Shown piece after piece: positions 18,549 to 29,100 of a stretch of 64,000 nucleotides of DNA; positions within the stretch are counted from its first letter, which is position 1; each line of letters starts with the position of its first letter. The DNA is from CAVRZJ01 sp964594125 (GTDB lineage Bacteria > Acidobacteriota > Thermoanaerobaculia > Thermoanaerobaculales > Thermoanaerobaculaceae). The notes beneath the pieces were generated by a model. The model made no database searches and was not told the DNA's origin. It was given only the letters and a program-made list of their open reading frames with translations. The stretch lies in NCBI GenBank assembly GCA_964594125.1, contig CAZQLL010000018.1, positions 29,524-93,523 of the forward strand, in the 5' to 3' direction. The translations under genes and the position numbers were made by a program.

Positions 18549-21500
18549 ATGAGCACGGTGCCTCATGGCGGGCGCGCCGCCGTCATCGTCGCGCGCGGGG
18601 CGCGCGCGGTCGAGGCGCTTCTCCTCGCGGAGCTCGCGGAGCTGGCGGCCGCCGCGCGCCGCGAGCCGGCGCTGCTCGCCCGGCCCGTCCTGGTGGTGGT
18701 GCCGTCGGCCTCGCTCCGCCTCCACCTCGCTGCCCGCCTGGTCGCCGAGCACGGCGCGGCGGCGGGGATCGCGGTCGTGACGCTGCACAGGCTGGCGCAC
18801 GAGGTGGTGGCGGCGGCCGACGCGCCGGAGCGGCGCGGCGCCGCCCTCTTCCCGCTCCTCGTGCGGCGCGCCGCGCGGCGCGAGCCGGCGCTCGCCGGTT
18901 TCCTCGAGCCGCTCGCCGACGGGTACGCCGGCATCGCCGGCACGGTGCGCGACCTGCTCGACGCGGGCCTCGAGGCCGCCCACGCCGACGCGCTCGACGA
19001 GCGGCTCGCCGAGCTCGACCGGCGCGGCTGGGATGCGGCGCTCACGCGGGCGCGGGCCGTCGTCCGCGTCGCCGCAGCGGTGCACGAGGAGATGGAGGCG
19101 CTCGGCGCCGGCCGCACCTCGACGCTGCTGCGTCTCGCCGCGGAGCTGCTGCTGGCGGACGCCGGGCGCGTGTTGCCGGCGCGGGCCGTGCTCGTCCATG
19201 GGTTCGCCGAGGCGACCGGCGTCGCCACCGACCTGATCGAGGCGCTCGTGCGGCGCTGCGGCGCGCGCGTCTTCGTCGACGAGCCGCCGGATCCGGCCGA
19301 GCCCGGCCGGGCCGACCTCGGCGCGGTGTTCACGCACCGCCTGCGCGGCCGCCTTGCCGGATACGCGGCGGAGATCGACAGCCGTGCGAGCGGGGCGCCG
19401 GCGCCAGCGGCGGCCGCTGATCTCGTGATGCGCCGCGCGCCCGGCACCTTCGCGGAGCTGCGCGCCGTCGCCGCCGACGTCCGCGCGCTGCTCGACGGCG
19501 GCGCACGCCCCGAGTCGATCGGCGTGGTGGCGCGCGACCTCGGCGCCGTCCAGGTCGCTCTCCACCAGCACTTCGGCCGCCTTGGCATCCCGTACTCGGC
19601 GCACGGCGCGCCGGGCCTCCGCGGTCCCGCCAGCCGCCGCCTCGATGCCCTCGCCGCCCTCCTCGCCGCGGGCGGCGACGCGCCGGTCGACGCGTGGCTC
19701 GACCTCGCGTACGGGGCCGAGGGCGCACGGGTCGGCGACCTGCGGCTGGCGCTGCGCGTGCTCGGCGCCGCCACCGTCGCCGACGTCGCGGGGCTGCAGC
19801 TCGAACAGCGGCTCGGCGGCGCGGCGTGGCTCGCGCTGCCGGTGCGGCGCGGCTTCGATCCGGCCGAGGGCAGCGGGGACGAGGACGGCGCGGGCGACGC
19901 CGGCGAGGCGGACGAGGCCGCCGGGCGGCGCTCGCTCAGCCCGACGCGCCGCCGCGTCCCGGCCGCCCGTCTGCAGGGCGCCGTCGACGCCGCAGCGCAC
20001 TGGCGCCGTGCCTGGGCCGCGCTGCCGGCGCGCGGTCCGATGCGCGTGCACGCGGCCGGGCTGCGCGGCCTGCTCGACGACGTGCTCCGCTGGCGCCCCG
20101 ATCCCGGCGGCGGCGACACCATGCACCGGGCGCTCGCGACGCTGACGGCGGAGCTTCCACAGACCCTCGAGCTCGAGCGCGACGAGGCGCTGGACCTGCT
20201 CCGCGAGGCGTTGCGCGATGGGGGGCGGGTGCCGGCAGGCGGCGCCGGCGGCGGCGTGCAGGTGCTCGGCGTCGTCGAGGCGCGCGGCCGCACGTTCGAG
20301 CGTCTGTTCGTGGTCGGCCTCAACCGCGACGTGTTTCCGCGCCCGGTGCGCGAGGACTGGCTGCTGCCGGACCGTCTGCGCGCCGCGCTGCTGCCGCTGC
20401 TCCCCGACCTGCCGCTCAAGCGCACCGGCCACGACGAGGAGCGCTACCTCTTCGCCCAGCTCCTCTCCGCAGCGCCGCACGTCACCGTGTCGTGGACCGA
20501 GTGCGACGACGACGGCAGGCCGACCCCGGCGTCGCCGCTGGTGGAGCGCCTGCGCGCGGTCGCCGCCGGCGAACCGGCGCTGCTGCGCGATCTCTGGGCG
20601 CCGGGCGGTGTCGGCGACCGCGCGCCGCGTCCCGCGCACGAGCACGCGGTGCTCGCCGGGCTCTCCGGCGACCGCGAGCGCCTCGCCGCCGTGCTGCCGA
20701 TCGCGCTCGCCGCCGCGGGTCCCGCCCCCGCTCCCGGGACGGGAGAACCGTGCGAGCCGGGCGCCGGCACGGCGGCAGGTGCGGCTGGCGGTGCGGGCAC
20801 GGTGCCCGCGCCCGCCGCCGGGGACGTCGCCAGGGCGCGTGCCGCCGTCCTCGCCGAGATCGACCCCGACCGCCGCACCGCCGACGGGCGCCGCCGCGCG
20901 ACGCTGCCGGGACCGTATTTCGGTTTTGTCGGCCCCGCGCCTGGGCGCGGCGCCGACACGAGCGCCGGCCCCGCGCCTGCGCGCGGCGCCGAGACAGTGA
21001 CGGACCCGGAGCACTGCGCCGGCGACCCGCGCGCCGCCGACCCGTGGGTGACCGCGCTGGAGGGGATCGCACGCTGCCCGTGGCGGATGTTCCTCGGGTC
21101 CGTGCTGCGCCTCGATCCGGCGCCCGATGCCGACGCCGGTTTGCCGGCGCTCTCCGGGGCGCTGCTGGGCAGCACGGTGCACGCCGCGCTCGAGCGGATC
21201 GCGGGCGGCGCTCCCGGCGGCGGCCCGCAGTCGCTGGCGAACCTCTCGGTTATCGCCGCCCGCCCCGCCGCCTGGCCGGACGAGGCCGGGCTCGAGGGCA
21301 TCCTCGCGGCCGCCGCCGAGGAGGTGCTGCGCGAGGAGGGGCTGGCGCTGCCGCTGCTGGTGCGCAGCTTCGCCGAGCGCGCGCGGCCGTTCCTCGACGC
21401 CGCGCACGCCGCCGACTTCGCCGGCGAGACGCCGCCCGCGGTGGCCGGCGTCGAGGTGGAGGGCGCCGCGGTCGTCACCGACGCCGGCGGGCGCGAGCGG

Positions 21501-22052
21501 CGCGTCGGCTTCCGCGTCGACCGCGCCGACGCCGTGGCGGGGGCGCTGCGCCTCACCGACTTCAAGAGCGGCCGCCCGTTCTCCAACGCCGGCACGGAGG
21601 CGGGAAAGCGCAAGGCGCTGCTCACGGCGATCGCCGGAGGGCAGTGGCTGCAGGCCGCAGCGTATGCGGCCGCCGGCGGCGAGGTCGCGGCCGGGCGGTA
21701 CCTTTTCCTCAGGCCCGAGATCGCCGACGGCGCGCGCGCGTTCGTCGCCGCCGCCGAGCCGGAGGTGCTGCAGGCGTTCCGCCTCGCCGCTCTCGACCTG
21801 CTCGCGCTGCACGACGCCGGCGCCTTCTTCCCGCGCGTCGTCGGGCGCGACGGCAAGGCGGAGAACGCGGCATGCAAGGCGTGCCCGTTCCGCGAGGCGT
21901 GCGTGGCCGGCGACTCCGGCGCGCGCCGCCGGCTGCTGGCGTGGGCGCCGGTGGGTGGAGGGGCAGGCGACGCGGCGGTCCGGGCGGCGGCGCGGGTGTG
22001 GCGGCTGGGCACGGACGACGACGGCGGCGCGGGCGGGGAGGGGAGCGCGTGA
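18549..22052 (+). CDS. addB: AddB-type ATP-dependent nuclease subunit (PD-(D/E)XK, Fe-S)
   Basis: An 1167-residue protein of the AddB/RexB/RecC-like group. The N-terminal two thirds form a degenerate helicase-like region with no clear Walker A (starts AVIVARGARAVEALLLAELA; conserved VLVVVPSASLRLHLA and FVVGLNRDVFP). The C-terminal nuclease has RLTDFKSGRPF (Asp and Lys, about residue 1003) and YLFLRPEI. Cysteines at ARCPWRMF (about 841) and ACKACPFREAC (about 1108-1118) would hold the 4Fe-4S staple of AddB. The partner addA follows with a GTGA overlap. Together they should process double-strand breaks for RecA loading. Low-complexity Ala/Gly/Pro inserts (about 725-830) are specific to this protein. 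Confidence 0.85.
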   Translation: MSTVPHGGRAAVIVARGARAVEALLLAELAELAAAARREPALLARPVLVVVPSASLRLHLAARLVAEHGAAAGIAVVTLHRLAHEVVAAADAPERRGAALFPLLVRRAARREPALAGFLEPLADGYAGIAGTVRDLLDAGLEAAHADALDERLAELDRRGWDAALTRARAVVRVAAAVHEEMEALGAGRTSTLLRLAAELLLADAGRVLPARAVLVHGFAEATGVATDLIEALVRRCGARVFVDEPPDPAEPGRADLGAVFTHRLRGRLAGYAAEIDSRASGAPAPAAAADLVMRRAPGTFAELRAVAADVRALLDGGARPESIGVVARDLGAVQVALHQHFGRLGIPYSAHGAPGLRGPASRRLDALAALLAAGGDAPVDAWLDLAYGAEGARVGDLRLALRVLGAATVADVAGLQLEQRLGGAAWLALPVRRGFDPAEGSGDEDGAGDAGEADEAAGRRSLSPTRRRVPAARLQGAVDAAAHWRRAWAALPARGPMRVHAAGLRGLLDDVLRWRPDPGGGDTMHRALATLTAELPQTLELERDEALDLLREALRDGGRVPAGGAGGGVQVLGVVEARGRTFERLFVVGLNRDVFPRPVREDWLLPDRLRAALLPLLPDLPLKRTGHDEERYLFAQLLSAAPHVTVSWTECDDDGRPTPASPLVERLRAVAAGEPALLRDLWAPGGVGDRAPRPAHEHAVLAGLSGDRERLAAVLPIALAAAGPAPAPGTGEPCEPGAGTAAGAAGGAGTVPAPAAGDVARARAAVLAEIDPDRRTADGRRRATLPGPYFGFVGPAPGRGADTSAGPAPARGAETVTDPEHCAGDPRAADPWVTALEGIARCPWRMFLGSVLRLDPAPDADAGLPALSGALLGSTVHAALERIAGGAPGGGPQSLANLSVIAARPAAWPDEAGLEGILAAAAEEVLREEGLALPLLVRSFAERARPFLDAAHAADFAGETPPAVAGVEVEGAAVVTDAGGRERRVGFRVDRADAVAGALRLTDFKSGRPFSNAGTEAGKRKALLTAIAGGQWLQAAAYAAAGGEVAAGRYLFLRPEIADGARAFVAAAEPEVLQAFRLAALDLLALHDAGAFFPRVVGRDGKAENAACKACPFREACVAGDSGARRRLLAWAPVGGGAGDAAVRAAARVWRLGTDDDGGAGGEGSA

Positions 22053-25000
22053 GCGCCGGCCGCATCGAGGAGCTCCGCAGGGCCGACGACGAGGCGCGCC
22101 GGGCTGCGCAGAAGGTCTTCGACCGTGCGGTCGTGCTCGAGGCCGGCGCCGGCACCGGCAAGACGTCGGCGCTGGTGGCGCGCCTCGTCTGCTGGTGCGT
22201 CGGCCCCGGATGGGAGCGGGCCGCCGCCGCGCTGGGCGGCGCTGCCACCGCGTCCGCGTTGGGGACGGCGGGACGGCGCGGCCGGGACGACAGCGTCTCG
22301 GAGGCGGTGGTGCAGGCGGCGCGCGCGGTCGAGCCGCACCCCGACCGGATCGCCGCGCGGGTGCTCGAGGGCGTCGTCGCCATCACCTTCACCGACGCGG
22401 CCGCCGCCGAGATGGCGGCGCGCGTCGCGCGGGCGCTCGCCGCTCTCGCCCGCGGCGAGGCCGCCGAGGGGATCGACGCGGCGGCGCTGCCCGAAGCGCC
22501 CGCGCTGCGGCGGGAGCGCGCGGCCCACCTGCTGCTGGCGGTCGACCGCCTGCGGGTGTCGACGATCCATGCGTTCTGCAGCCGTCTCCTCGCCGCCAAC
22601 CCGGCCGAGGCGGGCGTGCACCCCTCGTTCGCCGTCGACGCCGGCGAGACGCGCGTCGAGGAGATCGTCCGGGCCGCGGTCGCCGCCCGCCTGCGGCGCG
22701 AGGCGTACGGTCCCGCGGCGGATGACGTCGTGACACTCGCCGCCGGCGGGATCGGCCCCGACCGCATCGCGGCGGTCCTCGCCGCTCTCGTCCGCGACGG
22801 TGTGCCCGAGGAGGCGCTCGCGGACGATCCCTGTGCTCCGGAGCGCGTGGCGGCGCTCGGCGCGGCGCTCGCCGCGCGCGCCGCCGGCCTTTCCTCGCTG
22901 ATCGGCGACCGCTTCGCCGGCCGCAGGCGCGCCAGGAACGCTGTCGCGCTCGTCGAGGCGCTGCGCGCGCTCCCTGCCAGGCTCCCGACGAGCCTCGGCC
23001 ACGGCGCGGCGCATGGTGCGCCGGAGGCTCGGCTCCCGGCAGTGACGGCGGGGGGTGAGCAGGCTTCCGCAGCCACCGCCGAGCGCGTTCCGGGCCTCAC
23101 GCTCGTCGACCTGAAGGCGCTGGTCGCGACCCACCTGCCGGACACCCTGCGCAAGCACCTGGCCAAGTGGGCCACGGGCGATCTCGGCGCCGAGGAGCGC
23201 GCCGCCGCCGGCGACATCGCCGCCGAGCTCGCCGCGGCCGCCCGCGATCTCGCCACGATCTGCTCGCACGTCGAGAGGGCCGACGAGCCGCTGCTGCGCG
23301 CCGCCTGCCGCGTCCTCGCGCCGCTGCTCGCCGAGGTCCGCCGTGCGATGCGCGATGCCGGCGTCCTCACATACTCCGACCTCCTCGGGCGCTGCCGCGA
23401 CCTCCTCCGCGATCACCCCGAGACGGCGGCGCGCGAGCGGCGCGCCATCGAGCAGCTCGTGGTCGACGAATTCCAGGACACCGACGCGCTGCAGTGCGAG
23501 ATCGTCGCGGCGCTGGCGCTCGAGGGCGACGATGGCGAGCGCCCGGGACTGTTCCTGGTCGGCGATCCGAAGCAGTCGATCTACGGCTGGCGCAACGCCG
23601 ACCTTGCCGCCTACGAGGCGTTCGTCGGCCGCGTCCTCGCCGCCGGCGGCGTCCGCCACGCGCTGTCCGTCAACTTCCGCTCGGTCCCCGCGGTCCTCGA
23701 CGAGGTCGAGCGCTGCCTCGGCGACGTGATGGCGCGCGACCCCGGGTTCCAACCGGCGTTCGAACCGCTGCTCCCGTGCCCGGCCAGGGAGACCGACGCG
23801 GGTTTCGCACGCGCCGGCCGCGCCCCGGTCGAGCACTGGATCATCGCCGCCGGAGGCGAGCCAGCGGCCGGGGGGTCGGAAGGCGCCACCGAGGTCGAGG
23901 CGAGCGCAGCGGCGGCCGACATCGCCGAGCTGCACGCGCGCGAGGGCGTTGCGTGGTCCGAGGTGGCGATCCTGATGCGCGCCACCGGAGACCTGCCGAC
24001 CTATCTGCAGGCGCTGCGCGATGCGGGCGTGCCGTATGCGGTCGAGCGCGAGCGGACGTTCTACCGCCGGCGGGAGATCCTCGAGGCGTCGGCGCTCGTC
24101 CGTGCCGTGCTCGACCCCGCCGACCACGTCGCCCTCGTCGCCTGGCTGCGCTCAGCCTGCGTCGGCGTGCCCGACGCGGCGCTGCTGCCGCTGTGGTCGC
24201 GCGGCTTCCCCGGCCTGATGACCGAGCTCGTCGGTCCCGACGCGGGCGCGCTCGCGCGCCTGCGCGCGGCGATCGCCGGCGCCGCGGCGGCGACGCCGGC
24301 CGTGCCCGGCAGCGAGCGCATCGCCGGCTGGGAGCAGGCGCTCATGTGGGCGGTCGAGACGCTGGCGCACGCGCGCGCGGCGTTTGCGGCGCGCCCGGCG
24401 GCGGAGCTCGTCGAGGTGCTGCGCGCCGCGACGCTGGTCGAGGCCACCGAGGCCGCGCGTGCACTCGGCGTGTACCGGGTAGCCAACCTCGACCGCTTCT
24501 TCCGCCTGCTGCTCGCCGCGATGGACGAGACCGGCGCGCACCCGCAGGCCGTGCTCGAGCGCCTGCGACGCGCGCTGCGCGAACCGGAGCAGGAGGAGGC
24601 GCGGCTGCGCGACGCGGCGGTCGACGCGGTGCGGGTGCTGACGATCCACAAGGCGAAGGGGCTCGACTTCGGCCACGTCTACCTGGTCCAGGCCGGGCGC
24701 GGGATGCCGAACGAGAACCTCAAGGAGGCCGCGGCCGCGCGCGTCGGCGACGCCTGGGAGCTCTCGCTGTTCCGGCGCCCGTCGCCGGGGTGGTGGCGCG
24801 CCGCCGCGCGCTCCCGCCGCACCGCGGAGGCCGAGCTGGTGCGCACGCTGTACGTCGCGATGACGCGCGCCCGCGTGCGGCTGGTGGTTTCCGGCGACTG
24901 GCCCGCGCTCGCCGCCGCCGGGCCAGGGGCGCGCCCGTCGCACCTGGGCCTGCTCGCGCGCCGCCGCGGCGGCATTCCCGACATCACGGCGCTCGTCGCC

Positions 25001-26020
25001 GCCGCGGCGGCGGACGGCGGATCTGGCGGGTCGCGAGCGCCGCAGGGTGCGCCGGAGGCCGATGCGGCGCAGGGATGCCCGCGCCCGCAGGCCCCCGGCA
25101 CGGCTTGCCGCGACCATGGCGGGGTCGCGTGGCGCGTGCTGTCGGCCGGTGCCGCGGACCGCCGCCACGCCGCGGCCGCCGCGGCCGGGGCGCCGGCCGA
25201 CCCGGCCGCGGTCGCCGCGCAGGCCCGCACCCTCGCTCGTCTCGGCGCCGAGGCGGCCTCGCGCATGGCGCGGCCGTGGTCGGCGCCCGCCTCGGCCGAG
25301 GCGCACCGCCTGTTCGCCGCGGACGCCCGCGACGGCGAGGAGGACGCGGCGCCGCGCCGCGCCGCCCGCCCGACGGGCGGCGGCGGCAGCGAAATCGCCA
25401 CCGCGGCGGGCACCCTGGTGCACCGCGTCCTGGAGGAGTTGGACCTCGCCGACGACATCGCCGCCCAGCTCGCCGCGGCCCGGCCCGCGATCGCCCGCCG
25501 CGCCGCCGCGCTCGTCCCCGCGGTCGATCCCGGCGCCGTCGCCGAGCGCGCCGCCGCCATCCTCGCGCGCATGGCGGCGTCGCCGCTCCTCGCGCGCCTC
25601 GCGGCAGTCGCCCCCTGCGTCGTGGCCCGCGAGCTCCCGGTCCTCCTCCCGCCGCACGATGTCGGCAGCTCGGCTGCGCCGCGGTCGCCCGGCGCCGGCG
25701 GCGCCCCCGACCGCGCCGGGGGGCTCCCCGGCGAGACCGGCTCCATTCGCAGCGACGGCAACGCCGGCGCCCCCGTCGCGTTCGTCGCCGGCGCCATCGA
25801 CCTCGTGTACCGCGACCCGGACAGCGCGGAGCTGGTGGTCGCCGACTACAAGACCGACGAGGCCGAGTCGGAGGCCGCCCTCGCTGAAAAGGCCGCCACC
25901 TACCGCTCGCAGGGCGCCGTCTACTGCCGCGCGCTGCAGGACGCGCTCCGCCTCCCTGCGCCGCCGCGCTTCGAGCTGTGGTTCCTCTCCGCGGGCTGCA
26001 TCGTCCCCGTCAGCGTTTGA
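22049..26020 (+). CDS. addA: AddA-type UvrD-like helicase-nuclease
   Basis: A 1323-residue superfamily 1 helicase with a C-terminal RecB-family nuclease. Motifs: Walker A EAGAGTGKTSAL (about 30-41), AITFTDAAAAEM, STIHAFCSRLL, VVDEFQDTDALQ (about 473), GDPKQSIYGWRNAD, RVLTIHKAKGLDF (about 861), TLYVAMTRARVRL and the nuclease GTLVHRVLEEL with VVADYKTDEAE (about 1265). The GTG start overlaps the addB stop. It acts with AddB as a heterodimeric end-resection enzyme. No chi-like site could be deduced. Ala/Gly-rich inserts occur near residues 325-345 and 990-1040. Confidence 0.9.
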   Translation: MSAGRIEELRRADDEARRAAQKVFDRAVVLEAGAGTGKTSALVARLVCWCVGPGWERAAAALGGAATASALGTAGRRGRDDSVSEAVVQAARAVEPHPDRIAARVLEGVVAITFTDAAAAEMAARVARALAALARGEAAEGIDAAALPEAPALRRERAAHLLLAVDRLRVSTIHAFCSRLLAANPAEAGVHPSFAVDAGETRVEEIVRAAVAARLRREAYGPAADDVVTLAAGGIGPDRIAAVLAALVRDGVPEEALADDPCAPERVAALGAALAARAAGLSSLIGDRFAGRRRARNAVALVEALRALPARLPTSLGHGAAHGAPEARLPAVTAGGEQASAATAERVPGLTLVDLKALVATHLPDTLRKHLAKWATGDLGAEERAAAGDIAAELAAAARDLATICSHVERADEPLLRAACRVLAPLLAEVRRAMRDAGVLTYSDLLGRCRDLLRDHPETAARERRAIEQLVVDEFQDTDALQCEIVAALALEGDDGERPGLFLVGDPKQSIYGWRNADLAAYEAFVGRVLAAGGVRHALSVNFRSVPAVLDEVERCLGDVMARDPGFQPAFEPLLPCPARETDAGFARAGRAPVEHWIIAAGGEPAAGGSEGATEVEASAAAADIAELHAREGVAWSEVAILMRATGDLPTYLQALRDAGVPYAVERERTFYRRREILEASALVRAVLDPADHVALVAWLRSACVGVPDAALLPLWSRGFPGLMTELVGPDAGALARLRAAIAGAAAATPAVPGSERIAGWEQALMWAVETLAHARAAFAARPAAELVEVLRAATLVEATEAARALGVYRVANLDRFFRLLLAAMDETGAHPQAVLERLRRALREPEQEEARLRDAAVDAVRVLTIHKAKGLDFGHVYLVQAGRGMPNENLKEAAAARVGDAWELSLFRRPSPGWWRAAARSRRTAEAELVRTLYVAMTRARVRLVVSGDWPALAAAGPGARPSHLGLLARRRGGIPDITALVAAAAADGGSGGSRAPQGAPEADAAQGCPRPQAPGTACRDHGGVAWRVLSAGAADRRHAAAAAAGAPADPAAVAAQARTLARLGAEAASRMARPWSAPASAEAHRLFAADARDGEEDAAPRRAARPTGGGGSEIATAAGTLVHRVLEELDLADDIAAQLAAARPAIARRAAALVPAVDPGAVAERAAAILARMAASPLLARLAAVAPCVVARELPVLLPPHDVGSSAAPRSPGAGGAPDRAGGLPGETGSIRSDGNAGAPVAFVAGAIDLVYRDPDSAELVVADYKTDEAESEAALAEKAATYRSQGAVYCRALQDALRLPAPPRFELWFLSAGCIVPVSV

Positions 26021-26127
26021 CCGACCGTCGGAAGGGAGACCTCGGGCCTCCCCGTGAGCGCCGGTGTGACTCCGGGCCCGTCGCCCTCTGAGCTCGGCGG
26101 CCCTCGCGGGACGCCGAGCGGCGGCGG
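26021..26127. other. Short convergent intergenic space
   Basis: About 107 bp between addA and the end of the giant secreted protein gene on the other strand. No hairpin with a T-run was seen. Confidence 0.3.
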
Positions 26128-29100
26128 CTACGGCGGGTTCTGGCAGAAGTGGAACCTGGTGTTGAGCACGTACGGGAACATCGCGCACGCGACGCACGCC
26201 GACGGGAAGGCGCCGTCGGCGAAGTCCCTCCTGACGCGGCTCTCGGGGAATCCCGGCGTGTAGAGGAAGACCGGCTCGCCGACGTTGTTGTAGCTGCCGT
26301 CGCGGCTCTCGTAGAGCACGTCGAGGTTGCTCGCGCCGTCGTAGGCGAACGGCGTGTCGAGCGAGACCGTTTTCCAGCCGCTGCCCGTGTAGGTGAGCGT
26401 CCCGTCGAAGACCTTGACGTATCCGGCGGTGCCGGGGTATCCGGTGTCGGAGAAGCCGGTGGCCGGCGTGTGTCTGATGTAGATCGCCTGGTTGGTCATG
26501 GTGTAACCGGCGATGACGCTGTCGACCTGGAAGCTCAGTTGCGTGATGGTGCCGGCCGCTCCGAGCTCGCTCTGCAGGTAGATGACGTTGGACCAGGAGT
26601 AGTCCCATTCGCCGTTGAACGGGTACTTCTCGGACTTGCCGGCGCCCGTGCCCACCGTCACCTCGGCATCGACGCAGGGCCGACGGCGGAGCTGGCGGCT
26701 CGGGCGCGCCGGCGTGGACGCCGAGACGCACGATCTGTCGTTGCCCGGGTTGGTGTCGTTCTGGTTGTGCACGGTGGCGCAGTTCGTCAGCGTGCTGCCC
26801 GCCGCAGCGGTGACGTTCACAGTGATGGAGATCGGCGGCAGCGGCCCCGGGGGCACGGGCTGGATGCTCGCGTCCCAGGTGCAGGTCACCATCGCGGGCG
26901 GGGGCGCTCCCGCCACGGAGCAGTTCCAAAGGCTGCCGCCCTGTGCGACGGAGACGACCTGCACCCCCGGGGGCAGGGTGTCGGTCACCGTCGTGACGCC
27001 TGCGCACGGCCCGTCGCCGAGGTTGGTGACGGTGAGGGTGAAGGTCGCCTGCTGCCCGCTGATCGGCGGGTAGGGCTGCACCGACTTCCTGATCGCCAGG
27101 TCGCACCCGGCGGCCGTGCGGTTGCCGAAGTCGTACGGTCCCGGCGGGGAGAACGCGGGCGGCGAGCCGCCGGTGATCGTCACCGTGTGCGTCCCCGGCG
27201 TGGAGGGGAACGTCTGGCTCCAGCCGGACTGGTGCGCCTCCGAGATCGTGTAGGTGACGGGCGGCGCGTTGGGACCCGGAATCGGGACGAGCACGCAGTA
27301 GGTGCCCTGGGCGCCGGTGACGGCGGTGCCGACCAGATTGCCGGAGGCGTCCGTGACCTCGATCTGCCAGCCGGCCAGCCCGGGCTCGCCCGGCTGCTGC
27401 ACTCCATCGGCGTTCGCGTCGTGCCACTTCCTGCCGCACAGCTCGGCGATCAGCGGGGTGATCCGGTAATCCTCGGTCTCGCCGGTGGGGTAGCCGTTCG
27501 CATAGGCGGCGCCCGCGCTGCCGCCGCGGCCGAGGTCGGCGGGCGAGGTGAAGGGCCCGCCGTTGTCGCCGGCGAGCACCGGCTGGTCGCTCACCGTGAT
27601 GCGCATCCACAGCGGTGCCGATCCCTGGGCCATGGAGACGAACGGCGGCGAGGTGAACGGCGCGAAGCCGCCGGGCGCGAGGTTGCCGGGGACGGTGACG
27701 ACCATGTTCTGGACGGCCCACTCCTGGCCGTGTGCGTCGATCGCTGGGCCCATGGCGCAACGGAACCCGTCGTCCCAGTCGCCGTCGCGGGTGAAGTCGT
27801 ACCAGACGTTGACGTAGTAGCTCCCCGGCGGCGCCGTCGTCGCGGCCGAGAGGGTGAAGGGAAGCTGGGTGGTCCCGCACGGCGGCAGCAACACCGCGGC
27901 CGGGGTCACGCCGTCGTCGCGGACGTCGTGGTCCGCTCCGCCGCTCGACGGCGTGAGGTTGTTGACGCCGTCCTGATCCGCGCCCGTGTCGGCCTCGGCC
28001 TCGAAGGTGACGTCCGGACCCAGCCAGACCGCGCCCTTGGCGGCGAGGTGCCGGGGCCCCCGCCACCCGGGCAGCGAGGCGTCGTGGACGGTGGGGTAGT
28101 GGGCCGTCACCGGCGGCGCGGAGTAGGCCAGCATCTGGGCGCCCGGATGGTTGATGGAGTCGGGCGCGTCTCCGAGATCGGACTGGATCTCGGTGTAGTC
28201 CCTGCACTTGCCGCTCGCGCCGGCGTGGTGGATGTCCACCACCTCCTGCGGCGTCAGGGCGCGGTTGAACAGCTCGAGCTCGTCGATGGCGAGTTCGCAG
28301 CGGGCGCCGGGCGTGTGGAGCTCGCCGATCCACATCGGCACCGTGGTGGTCACCGAGCCGGGCGGCGGCGTGAACGTCCCGGCGGGCGACCCGTTGATGT
28401 AGAAGGTGCCGACGCCGGCCGTCCGATCCACGGTCACCGCAACGAAGTACCACGGGCCGATGTTCGCCATCGGCTGGGCGTTGGCCACGAGGGTGCCGGC
28501 GCTCGTGAACGTCGCCCCGTTGATCTGCAGGTTGAGGTTGGCGGTCGTCGGCACCGGCTGATCAAGGTAGAACGAGAACCCGGCGTTGGTGTTCGTGTCG
28601 AGCTTGTCGACGATCGGGGAGAACCGTCCGGGACCGCAGCCGACCGCTCTCACCCAGGCGTCGATCGAGAAGTCGCCGCTGCCGAGGTCGAGCTCGGCCT
28701 GCGGCGCGACGGTGACGTAGGGGCCGTAGAAGTACAGCGCGCCGGCACCCACCATGCCGACGACCGGAGCCGGGCCGGGGTTGGGACCCGGCGGCCCCAC
28801 CGGCCCGGGCTGGGGCGTCCCGACGTTGTTGACCAGGGAGTCAGGCGGCGGCGCGATGTCGTCGATCGCGGTCGCCCCGTTCTGCTCGTCGAGCGGGTAC
28901 CAAGCCACCAGCCCGGCGGGCGGCACGACGCACCCGAGGCACGTCGCCTCGAGCCTCGCGGCGACCAGCAGGCCCGTGATGTTGGAGAGGTTGTTGACGG
29001 TGATGTCGAGATGATTGGAACCGTTGAGGAACCCCGAGGTGATGTTGAGCGGCTGCGCCGCCGAGAAGCAACCGCCGCCCGTGCAGCTCGCCTTGACGGC

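Noticed and set aside
19694..22048. A 2100-residue fused ORF ahead of addA
   Set aside because: The addA frame is open through addB only because high GC removes stops; the addB frame carries the conserved motifs.
26054..26263. Small plus-strand ORF after addA
   Set aside because: It is mostly antisense to the end of the large secreted protein and shows no family features.
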